DNA from: Enterococcus mundtii | GTDB taxonomy: Bacteria; Bacillota; Bacilli; Lactobacillales; Enterococcaceae | Assembly (NCBI RefSeq): GCF_013394305.1 | Contig: NZ_AP019810.1 | Span: forward strand, 2,943,001-3,007,000 | Direction of reading: 5' to 3' | Length of the DNA: 64,000 bases | In this document: in pieces, positions 57,691 to 64,000 of the stretch | Numbering within the stretch: position 1 is the first letter of the stretch | Layout of the letters: each line of letters starts with the position of its first letter | The notes under the pieces: generated by a model | Told to the model about the DNA's origin: nothing | Seen by the model: the letters and a program-made list of their open reading frames with translations, nothing else | The model's database searches: none | Program-made: the position numbers and the translations under genes

Positions 57691-57698
57691 AAAAATAG
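57691..57698. repeat. left 8-bp target-site duplication of the IS
   Basis: AAAAATAG, identical to 59213-59220. Confidence 0.9.
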
Positions 57699-57780
57699 GG
57701 CTCTTTGTCAATAAGGACTGATGAGTTGTGCAAAATCAAATCTGGGTCAGAATGAACCTCATTCTGGCTCAGATTTTTTG

Positions 57781-59076
57781 TTATCTTACTTTGATTAATT
57801 GATTGATCAAAAAGATTCTAATTCTCATGTTCTCGAATGATTTAAATCCGTAGGATACTCGTTTCATTGTCTTTATGTGGGTATTCTTCGCTTCTATTTT
57901 TCCATTGGAATAAGGATAGATCATTGCGTTGGTGATGCCTTCTTCATAGGTCAGAAGGTTTTGAAGCTTTTCCCGAAAGCTGTCATCCAACGTTTCGGGA
58001 AGTTCTGCTAATAAGGAGAAAAATAAGTCAGGGTCTTTGTCTCGAAAGGCTTCAACTAATTCATGAAAAAAGGGATACGCCTCCTTTAGGGGCGTAGAAA
58101 ACTCAAGCAATCGATCAATCATCATTGCTTCAGTAAGAAATGGGTATTTTGGTGCTCGGAAACTTTTCCATGTTTTGTATTCATAATGGTTGATGTTTGC
58201 ACGATTTTTTAGCAAAAAGCGCCAGTTCTTTTTCAGTTTTTCTGCCTGGCTTTTCTGTCCTGCTTTACGAAGTTCATTCATTTCACGGATACGCAACTCA
58301 TTGAACGCTTGATTCATGTGTTTGACAATATGAAACCGATCAATCACTATTTTCGCATTTGGCAGAACACGTTTGGTGAGCTGGAAGTAGGCGGCGTTCA
58401 TGTCTGTCACCAAGAATTCTACTTCTTCTGGATTGGTACACTTTAAGAAATAGCTTGTTAATCGAGGTAATTTACGCGTAGGCAAAACATCTATTAATTT
58501 TCCTGTTTCGCCATCTGCGCAAATAAAGCTCATTTTATCTTCTATGGAAGCATGCGAACGAAATTCATCAACCATCAATACTCTTGGGAGAATCTTCTTA
58601 GATTGCTTTGGTAAATAGCTTTTAAACTCTTTCAATGTACGAATAACAGTGGTCAAAGATACCTGACAGCTTTTCGCAATAAAAGATAAAGATACTTTTT
58701 CAGTCAGTAAAGAAGCAATTTTATATCTAACATGATTTGCGATTGAATGTCTGGATTGGACAAAATAACTTTGAGCAGTCCAATGGGTTCGGCAGTTTTT
58801 ACAGGTATAGCGCTGCTTTTTTAGGCGCATAACCAAAGGCATATGATTGTATTGTTCAAAACGGACAATCGTTTCTTTTTTTCCATTTTTCACTATAATT
58901 GCTTTCCCGTTTCCATCTACCACAGTAGAACCACAACTTCTACAAGCACGAGGAGTAGGCGAGAGAACAGCATCGACGACCAACGTCTTTTTCTTCTGAA
59001 GGGTCTCGTAAGAGACCTCTGTAATCATCAAATCTTTCTCTATTATTCTCAGCATTTTTTTGATAGAATCATTCAT
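57781..59076 (-). CDS. tnp: ISL3-family transposase, 431 aa
   Basis: An N-terminal zinc-binding part (ACRSCGSTV ... YTCKNCRTHW) and an HTH (SLSFIAKSCQVSLTTVIRTLKEF) are followed by the DDE catalytic core (RVLMVDEFRSH with the first D; DMNAAYFQLTKRVLPNAKIVIDRFHIVKHMNQAFN) and the final Glu region in SNGKIEAKNTHIKTMKRVSYGF. It is full length with no interruption. The ATG start at 59076 has GAGGAC upstream. Relatives include IS1251/IS1476-like elements of enterococci. Confidence 0.93.
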   Translation of the reverse strand: MNDSIKKMLRIIEKDLMITEVSYETLQKKKTLVVDAVLSPTPRACRSCGSTVVDGNGKAIIVKNGKKETIVRFEQYNHMPLVMRLKKQRYTCKNCRTHWTAQSYFVQSRHSIANHVRYKIASLLTEKVSLSFIAKSCQVSLTTVIRTLKEFKSYLPKQSKKILPRVLMVDEFRSHASIEDKMSFICADGETGKLIDVLPTRKLPRLTSYFLKCTNPEEVEFLVTDMNAAYFQLTKRVLPNAKIVIDRFHIVKHMNQAFNELRIREMNELRKAGQKSQAEKLKKNWRFLLKNRANINHYEYKTWKSFRAPKYPFLTEAMMIDRLLEFSTPLKEAYPFFHELVEAFRDKDPDLFFSLLAELPETLDDSFREKLQNLLTYEEGITNAMIYPYSNGKIEAKNTHIKTMKRVSYGFKSFENMRIRIFLINQLIKVR

Positions 59077-59161
59077 ATAGCATATCGTCCTCTCAGTTGT
59101 TTATTTTGTGGTGATTTAATCATACTAGAGAACGATATGTTTTTTAATACCTAAAATGAAA

Positions 59162-59199
59162 ATGGGACTGAAGAATCAATTCTGATTCATCAGTCCCAT
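59162..59199. repeat. hairpin in the right end of the IS
   Basis: ATGGGACTGAAGAATCA and TGATTCATCAGTCCCAT pair around ATTC. It lies upstream of the transposase and may limit read-through from outside promoters. Confidence 0.6.
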
Positions 59200-59212
59200 A
59201 AATTATAGAGCC

Positions 59213-59253
59213 AAAAATAGAGGCATATCATTGGATATGCCTCTATTTTTTGC
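59213..59253. terminator. terminator hairpin used as IS target; right target-site copy
   Basis: AAAAATAGAGGCATATC and GATATGCCTCTATTTTT pair around ATTG with T runs on both strands. Its first eight bases (AAAAATAG, 59213-59220) are the right target duplication, so the IS went into the 5' arm of this terminator and the duplication restored it. Confidence 0.85.
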
Positions 59254-59331
59254 TTCTCCAGTAAGAATCACTCGCAGAAGTACCTCTTTTGTATTATGAT
59301 TAATAGAGAAGCAAATGAAGGGGGAAAAAAC

Positions 59332-60258
59332 ATGACACAGATTTATCAGTCGATCACAGAATTGATCGGTAAAACACCTATCGTTCGATTAAATAAGATG
59401 GTTCCAGAAGGAGCTGCGGATGTTTTTGTTAAATTGGAATTCTTCAATCCAGGTGGCAGCGTGAAAGACCGTATTGCCTTGAATATGATTGAAAAAGCAG
59501 AACATGATGGAATATTGAAACCGGGTGATACAATCATTGAACCAACTTCAGGGAACACTGGTATTGGTTTAGCGATGGTCGGTGTAGCAAAAGGATATCA
59601 TGTGAAACTTGTCATGCCTGAAACGATGAGTATCGAGCGTCGCTTATTGATGAAGGGCTACGGAGCAGAACTAATTTTGACTCCAGGGACAGAAGGCATC
59701 AGTGGTTCAATCAAAGAAGCAAAACGTCTGGCTGAAGAAAATGGGTATTTCTTGCCTCTGCAATTTGAAAACCCAGCTAATCCATTAGTTCATGAAAAAA
59801 CGACTGGTCCAGAAATCCAAGCGGCGTTTGGTGTGAATGGGTTGGATGCGTTTGTCGCAGGAATCGGTACTGGTGGAACGATCACCGGTGCGGGACACGA
59901 ATTAAAACGGATCAATCCAGCGCTTAAGATCGTTGGGGTTGAACCAGCCGAATCTGCCGTTTTAGAAGGAAAAGAACCTGGTCCACACAAAATCCAAGGC
60001 ATCGGAACAGGGTTTGTTCCGGATACGTTAGATACGAATGTATATGATCAAGTCTTATCAGTATCTAGTGAGCAAGCAATGATCGCAGCTCGCCGTATGG
60101 GGCAAGAAGAAGGTATCTTAGTGGGTGTTTCTGGAGGAGCTGCAGTTGAAGCTGCACTTAATGTAGCTAAAGAACTAGGTGCTGGAAAAAAAGTTCTTGC
60201 GATTATTCCTGATAACGGAGAACGTTATTTGTCTACTCCTTTGTATCAGGATATGTAA
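59332..60258 (+). CDS. cysK: cysteine synthase A (O-acetylserine sulfhydrylase)
   Basis: The 308 aa contain the PLP lysine in [12 protein letters not shown], the substrate loop [28 protein letters not shown] and [11 protein letters not shown]. It makes Cys from O-acetylserine and sulfide. ATG 59332 follows GAAGGGGG; the frame to 59296 lacks a signal. It lies downstream of the IS; no cysE is adjacent. Confidence 0.94.
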   Translation: MTQIYQSITELIGKTPIVRLNKMVPEGAADVFVKLEFFNPGGSVKDRIALNMIEKAEHDGILKPGDTIIEPTSGNTGIGLAMVGVAKGYHVKLVMPETMSIERRLLMKGYGAELILTPGTEGISGSIKEAKRLAEENGYFLPLQFENPANPLVHEKTTGPEIQAAFGVNGLDAFVAGIGTGGTITGAGHELKRINPALKIVGVEPAESAVLEGKEPGPHKIQGIGTGFVPDTLDTNVYDQVLSVSSEQAMIAARRMGQEEGILVGVSGGAAVEAALNVAKELGAGKKVLAIIPDNGERYLSTPLYQDM

Positions 60259-60280
60259 GTCTACGTGAAAATCTGAATAA

Positions 60281-60327
60281 AAAGTGTGAAATAATGGTGA
60301 AACATCTGTTATTTTACACTTTTTTTG
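60281..60327 (+). terminator. terminator after cysK
   Basis: AAAAAGTGTGAAATAA pairs with TTATTTTACACTTTTT with one mismatch, followed by T runs. Confidence 0.8.
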
Positions 60328-60397
60328 CATAAAATAGGCAAAATTATAAAATTCTTTTCTTTTTCTTTCCATAATATGTAGATATAAAAAAATAAAA

Positions 60398-60412
60398 ATA
60401 GTATGATAATAA
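60398..60412. promoter_or_regulatory. candidate Per box upstream of perR
   Basis: ATAGTATGATAATAA agrees with about 11 of 15 positions of the PerR pattern TTATAATNATTATAA. It lies about 30 bases before perR, which would allow autoregulation. Confidence 0.35.
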
Positions 60413-60440
60413 AAGAACAATAAGGTGGGGTTTTGTTTAT

Positions 60441-60866
60441 ATGGAAAATAAAAAAGTAGAAGCGGCGATCGAGCAGCTGAAAAAAGAAAATATTCGGATT
60501 ACGCCGCAAAGATACGCAGTTTTAGAGTATCTGATTGAGCATCGTTCGCATCCAACTGCAGATGAAATCTACAAGGCGCTTGAGCATCGCTTTCCTAATA
60601 TGAGTGTTGCTACAGTTTACAATAATTTACGATTGTTCACATCGATCGGGTTTGTTCAAGAAATGAAATATGGTGATGCATCAAGCCGATTTGATTTTAG
60701 TTCACAAAGACATTATCATGTGATTTGCCAAAATTGTGAGACGATCGTCGATTTTCATTATCCAGGGCTAGAAGATATTGAAATGGCGGCGGGGCGCTTA
60801 ACTGATTTTGAAATCCATGATCATCGTTTAGAATTATATGGGCTATGTCCGAATTGCAAAAAATAA
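60441..60866 (+). CDS. perR: peroxide-responsive repressor PerR (Fur family)
   Basis: 141 aa, close in layout to Bacillus PerR: ITPQRYAVLEYL, the metal His in HPTADEIYKALE, MSVATVYNNLRLF recognition helix, GDASSRFDFSSQRHYHVIC (His/Asp ligands), structural-zinc pairs CQNC and CPNC, and VDFHYPGLEDIE. It senses H2O2 by His oxidation at the Fe/Mn site. GGTGGGG precedes the ATG. Confidence 0.92.
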   Translation: MENKKVEAAIEQLKKENIRITPQRYAVLEYLIEHRSHPTADEIYKALEHRFPNMSVATVYNNLRLFTSIGFVQEMKYGDASSRFDFSSQRHYHVICQNCETIVDFHYPGLEDIEMAAGRLTDFEIHDHRLELYGLCPNCKK

Positions 60867-61239
60867 ATCGTGCGAACATCTGAAACATCGATAAGGTCAA
60901 ATGACTTTGTTGATGTTTTTTTGTCTTTTATTTGTGACGTGTAGAAAAACATGGAATACCTACTCCTATGAAACTAAGAGGAAAACACACTAACAGTTTT
61001 AAGAAAGGTGAAAATATTTATGCGATTTTTTATGCGATTTCGTATTCATTCACAAGCATAGAGGTGTTAGTTTAAAATATCACAAAAAGAACGTTTGTTT
61101 ATCAGCGTTTTAAATCGAAAATGCGCAAAATATGATAAGTAAGCACTTGTGAATTCACAAGCATAAAACTGTTGGATACGTTTTAATTTTGCTATAGTAA
61201 AAATTGTCAAAGGACAAATCGTTTATCGGAGGGACACAC
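60867..61239. other. intergenic region upstream of nox with repeats
   Basis: No gene is seen. It holds tandem copies of TTATGCGATTT near 61020-61040, a 13-bp direct repeat ATTCACAAGCATA at 61048-61060 and 61153-61165, a 16-bp palindrome (61146-61161) and a TATAGT (61193-61198) 42 bases before the nox start. Confidence 0.6.
61146..61161. promoter_or_regulatory. 16-bp palindrome, candidate redox-regulator site at nox
   Basis: CTTGTGAATTCACAAG is a perfect palindrome. Its half-sites TTGTGAA/TTCACAA are those of Rex, but without the usual 4-base centre. Rex senses NADH/NAD and often controls nox-type genes, so Rex is one candidate. It lies upstream of a TTGGAT/TATAGT promoter pair. Confidence 0.45.
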
Positions 61240-62592
61240 ATGAAAGTAGTAGTAATCGGCTGTACCCATGCAGGAACAGCAGCAGTAAAAAGCATCTTAA
61301 AAAACAACCCAGAAGCAGATGTTACAGTTTATGAACGTAACGACAATGTTTCATTTTTATCTTGTGGGATCGCATTGTATGTTGGAGGCGTCGTGAAAGA
61401 CCCAGCAGGCTTGTTCTATTCAAACCCTGAAGAGTTAGCTTCGTTAGGTGCGAAAGTGAAAATGGAACATGATGTCACTGATGTTGACACAGAAAACAAA
61501 CAAGTCACAGCGAAAGATTTAAAAACTGGCGAAACTGAAACAGTTTCTTATGACAAATTAGTAATGACTACTGGTTCATGGCCAATCATCCCGCCAATCA
61601 AAGGGATCGAATCTGAAAATATTCTTTTATGTAAAAACTATAATCAAGCAAACGAAATCATTGCTAAAGCAGAAGAAGCGAAGAAAGTAGTGATCGTTGG
61701 TGGTGGTTATATTGGGATCGAATTAGTCGAAGCGTTTGTCGAGTCTGGCAAAGAAGTGACATTGATCGATGGTTTAGATCGTATCTTGAATAAATATCTT
61801 GATAAACCATTTACGGATGTGTTAGAAAAAGAATTGGTTGATCGTGGAGTTACTTTAGCTTTAGGTGAAAACGTTTCTGAGTTCATTCCAGATGAGAATG
61901 GTAAAGTAAAACAAGTAACTACAGCTAGCCAAACATTTGATGCGGACATGGTTATTTTGTGTGTTGGTTTCAGACCAAATACAAAATTAGTAGAAGGTAA
62001 AGTAGAAACATTGCCAAACGGCGCAATCAAAGTAAATGAGTACATGCAAACAAGCAATCCAGATATTTTTGCAGCGGGCGATTCAGCAGTTGTCAATTAT
62101 AACCCAAGTGGTACGCAAAACTACATTCCTTTAGCAACAAATGCGGTCCGTCAAGGATTGTTAGTAGGAAACAATTTAACAGAGCAAAAAATGGCTTATC
62201 GTGGAACACAAGGAACTTCTGGTTTGTACTTATTCGGTTGGACGATCGGTTCAACAGGTGTAACAACAGAAAGTGCCCCAATGAATAACTTGGATGTCCA
62301 AGCAACACTATTTGAAGATAACTATCGTCCAGAATTCATGCCAACGACTGAAAAAGTCATGATGGAATTAGTATATGAAAAAGGAACAAATCGTATCGTA
62401 GGCGCACAATTCATGTCTAAATACGACATCACTCAATCTGCTAATACGATGTCATTAGCGGTTCAAAATAAAATGACTGTTGAAGACTTAGCTCTTTCTG
62501 ACTTCTTCTTCCAACCTCATTTTGACCGTCCTTGGAACTACTTGAATCTTCTTGCACAAGCAGCTCTAGGAGAAATCGAGACAGCTCAATAA
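61240..62592 (+). CDS. nox: H2O-forming NADH oxidase
   Basis: The 450 aa contain FAD-binding VVVIGCTHAGTAAVKS with His10, the redox Cys42 in FLSCGIALYVGG, NADH-binding VVIVGGGYIGIELVEAF and IFAAGDSAVV. This is the flavoprotein pattern of Nox/Npx. With a single active-site Cys42, it reduces O2 to water (Nox) rather than acting as a CoA-disulfide enzyme. ATG 61240 follows GGAGGG. It keeps NAD+ available in aerobic fermentation. Confidence 0.93.
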   Translation: MKVVVIGCTHAGTAAVKSILKNNPEADVTVYERNDNVSFLSCGIALYVGGVVKDPAGLFYSNPEELASLGAKVKMEHDVTDVDTENKQVTAKDLKTGETETVSYDKLVMTTGSWPIIPPIKGIESENILLCKNYNQANEIIAKAEEAKKVVIVGGGYIGIELVEAFVESGKEVTLIDGLDRILNKYLDKPFTDVLEKELVDRGVTLALGENVSEFIPDENGKVKQVTTASQTFDADMVILCVGFRPNTKLVEGKVETLPNGAIKVNEYMQTSNPDIFAAGDSAVVNYNPSGTQNYIPLATNAVRQGLLVGNNLTEQKMAYRGTQGTSGLYLFGWTIGSTGVTTESAPMNNLDVQATLFEDNYRPEFMPTTEKVMMELVYEKGTNRIVGAQFMSKYDITQSANTMSLAVQNKMTVEDLALSDFFFQPHFDRPWNYLNLLAQAALGEIETAQ

Positions 62593-62611
62593 TTGGTCAA
62601 AGCGTCATAGA

Positions 62612-62656
62612 CGAGCCATCTGGAAGCAATATTGTTTCCAGTTGGTTCTTTTTTTT
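62612..62656 (+). terminator. terminator after nox
   Basis: GAGCCATCTGGAA pairs with TTCCAGTTGGTTC with G-U pairs, followed by T8. Confidence 0.75.
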
Positions 62657-62852
62657 GGAACTCAACTGGCTATTTAAAGGTCAAAATTTTTTATTGACAC
62701 TTTTTGTTTTATTTCTCACGAGACAGGAATGGTTTGTTGCAGACTTCACCAGTTGCAATTAGTTGTTTTCCTTTGTTTTTTTTGTCAAAATAATAGATGT
62801 AATTAATTTCCAACAAAGCAGATGTAGTGAGTTGGACTAGAGGAGGATCATT

Positions 62853-63143
62853 ATGGAAAAAGAATATTTTGTACAACAGGATAATTTTATTGAAGATTAT
62901 AAAAAAGTGACAGGGAATGAAACGATCGATATCGATTCTTTAGCAGAAGAAGTGATCAATCAATTAAATGAAACTCAAGCAGAAGAATTCGTTTTATCTG
63001 GAGATGAGACAACAGATGGTGAGGACCATCAATTTCCGTTTAGTCGACGGATCTATACCGATGAAAATGATGGAACATTGAATACAGAGTATACGTATGA
63101 AGGACAACCATACGAGCTACGAACGGATGACGAAGTACAATAA
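62853..63143 (+). CDS. 96-aa acidic hypothetical protein
   Basis: A very acidic protein, no signal or membrane segment, with an N-terminal helix (FIEDYKKVTGNETIDIDSLAEEVINQL) and a disordered Glu/Asp/Thr tail. GAGGAGG lies just before the ATG, so it is surely expressed. Family not recognised. Confidence 0.7.
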   Translation: MEKEYFVQQDNFIEDYKKVTGNETIDIDSLAEEVINQLNETQAEEFVLSGDETTDGEDHQFPFSRRIYTDENDGTLNTEYTYEGQPYELRTDDEVQ

Positions 63144-63178
63144 TAAACGTTCTATCGAGCGTGAGCGTCATTCTCTAA

Positions 63179-63249
63179 GCTGCTTGTAGATTAGATATGA
63201 GACCTTTTCATAGAGGAGAGCATATACTAATACAAGCAGCCTTTTTTTC
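63179..63249 (+). terminator. terminator after the acidic small gene
   Basis: AGCTGCTTGTA pairs with TACAAGCAGC over a 45-base loop that contains smaller pairing, followed by T7. Confidence 0.7.
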
Positions 63250-63380
63250 TAGCATACATATATTCCGAAAAGTGAAAACTAAATATAAAAACCACTAAAA
63301 CATTTTAAAAAAATTCAAATAATCCTTTCTTGCTTCAATTCTTGTTTTTACGTATACTAATTTTAAAGAGAGGGATAATA

Positions 63381-64000
63381 ATGTTGAATTTAGAAAACTA
63401 TTTAAAAGCTGGTCAAACGATCGTTTCCAATCTTTTGCTTAAAAATTATCATCGTATCGGCTTACAAGCAGATGAATTTTTATTTATATTACAGTTGCAT
63501 ATGGCACAATCAGAAGGAGATTCATTCCCGGATCTGATGAATATTTCCCAGAATATGGGCGTTAAGCAAGAAAAAGTTTTTCAAATTTTGAATCGATTGG
63601 TCAGTGGTCATTTCATAGCGATCGAAACTACACTTATTGATGGACGTAAAGCGGATCGCTATGATTTGACACCAACGTATGTGCATTTAGAAAGATTATT
63701 AGAAAAAGACTCTCTAAAGCAAGAAGAAGAAGTCCAAGAAAAAACGACACGTTCAGTCTATCAATTATTTGAACAAGAGTTTGGACGGCCCTTATCCTCT
63801 ATTGAATTCCAACGGATCGGACAGTGGTTGGAAGAGGACCATTATCATCCGGAGATTTTGAAATTAGCTTTACGGGAGGCTGTATTGAACCAAGCGTATA
63901 GTTTCAATTATATCGACCGTATCTTATTATCTTGGGAACGGAAAAATTTAAAAACCAAACAGCAAGTAGAAGAAGATCAAAAACGCAGAAAGCAGCAACT
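63381..64000 (+). CDS. dnaD: DnaD-family primosomal protein, 5' part
   Basis: The frame is open from ATG 63381 (after AGAGGGA) to the window edge, 206 codons. It begins MLNLENYLKAGQTIVSNLLL and has the DnaD N-terminal winged helix (MNISQNMGVKQEKVFQILNRLVSGHFIAI), a Glu-rich linker, then the DnaD C-terminal domain with VYQLFEQEFGRPLSSIEFQRIGQWLEED and AVLNQAYSFNYIDRILLSW. It helps load the helicase at oriC and in restart. The 3' end is outside the window. Confidence 0.92.
   Translation, partial: MLNLENYLKAGQTIVSNLLLKNYHRIGLQADEFLFILQLHMAQSEGDSFPDLMNISQNMGVKQEKVFQILNRLVSGHFIAIETTLIDGRKADRYDLTPTYVHLERLLEKDSLKQEEEVQEKTTRSVYQLFEQEFGRPLSSIEFQRIGQWLEEDHYHPEILKLALREAVLNQAYSFNYIDRILLSWERKNLKTKQQVEEDQKRRKQQ

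Larger units (their letters stand above)
57699..59212 (-). mobile_element. complete ISL3-family insertion sequence, 1514 bp
   Basis: It is bounded by imperfect terminal inverted repeats: left GGCTCTTTGTCAATAAGGAC and right (minus strand) GGCTCTATAATTTATGGGAC, both continuing into TGATGA. The 8-bp duplication AAAAATAG flanks it on both sides, as expected for ISL3. It contains a single transposase on the minus strand. Its subterminal hairpins are at 57738-57781 and 59162-59199. Confidence 0.9.

Noticed and set aside
61088-61101. AGAACGTTTGTTTA as a LexA box upstream of nox
   Set aside because: It departs from CGAAC-N4-GTTCG at both outer positions and at one inner base, and the gene is not an SOS type.

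Overview
The window reads as a low-GC Gram-positive chromosome, most likely an Enterococcus of the E. faecium / E. hirae / E. durans / E. mundtii group. The grounds are gene content and protein style: RexAB instead of RecBCD, an RNase PH-RdgB fusion, a FabT-type fabI/fabZ locus, an Apf-like LysM protein, a MupG-type muramidase, an H2O-forming NADH oxidase, and strong AGGAGG ribosome sites. This assignment comes from recognising families, not from a database search. No rRNA, tRNA or CRISPR array was seen.

Layout. (1) 1-4.4 kb is AT-rich and foreign-looking: the 3' part of a serine recombinase, a translationally coupled 141-aa protein, a 903-aa protein with a C-terminal SF1 helicase, and a 94-aa orphan ORF. 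(2) 4.4-8.4 kb is a scar and decay zone: the 3' stump of a MIP18/PaaD (DUF59) gene, a nucleotidyltransferase-like gene, an ASCH gene, a GNAT gene with an in-frame TGA, a wrecked FosX-like gene, an intact GNAT gene, and an HTH-membrane gene with one stop and two frameshifts. (3) 8.6-16.5 kb carries small stand-alone genes: ArsC, a DUF1706 protein, a LysM/Apf cell-wall protein, a Usp, a C39-like peptidase, a nitroreductase and several hypotheticals. (4) 16.8-44 kb is core metabolism: dtpT with a CodY-type box; rexB-rexA; an HxlR regulator; a T-box followed by pheS-pheT; trpS; a four-gene amino-acid ABC transporter; racE, the rph-rdgB fusion, a YfcE-type phosphodiesterase and cbpB; an MscS channel; ilvE; divergent fabI and fabZ with FabT-like boxes; a cyclophilin lipoprotein; and mupG. 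(5) 44-56.5 kb has an anchored alpha/beta hydrolase, obgE, a DUF1269-like protein, rnz, an SDR, a LapA-like protein, recJ, apt, a small SOS-controlled membrane protein, lexA, ynzC and tkt. (6) 56.8-64 kb has a GH73-LysM glucosaminidase, a complete ISL3-family insertion sequence with an 8-bp target duplication, cysK, perR, nox, a small acidic protein and the start of dnaD.

Most interesting points. The recombinase/141-aa/helicase module beside a truncated chromosomal gene looks like the end of a mobile element carrying an uncharacterised helicase cargo. A 72-aa membrane protein next to lexA has two perfect LexA boxes, one of them filling the spacer of a near-consensus promoter, which makes it a candidate SOS-induced division or envelope effector. 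A 69-bp intergenic repeat family occurs twice. The cluster of broken genes at 4.7-8.4 kb includes a fosfomycin-resistance-type gene that has lost its third metal ligand.
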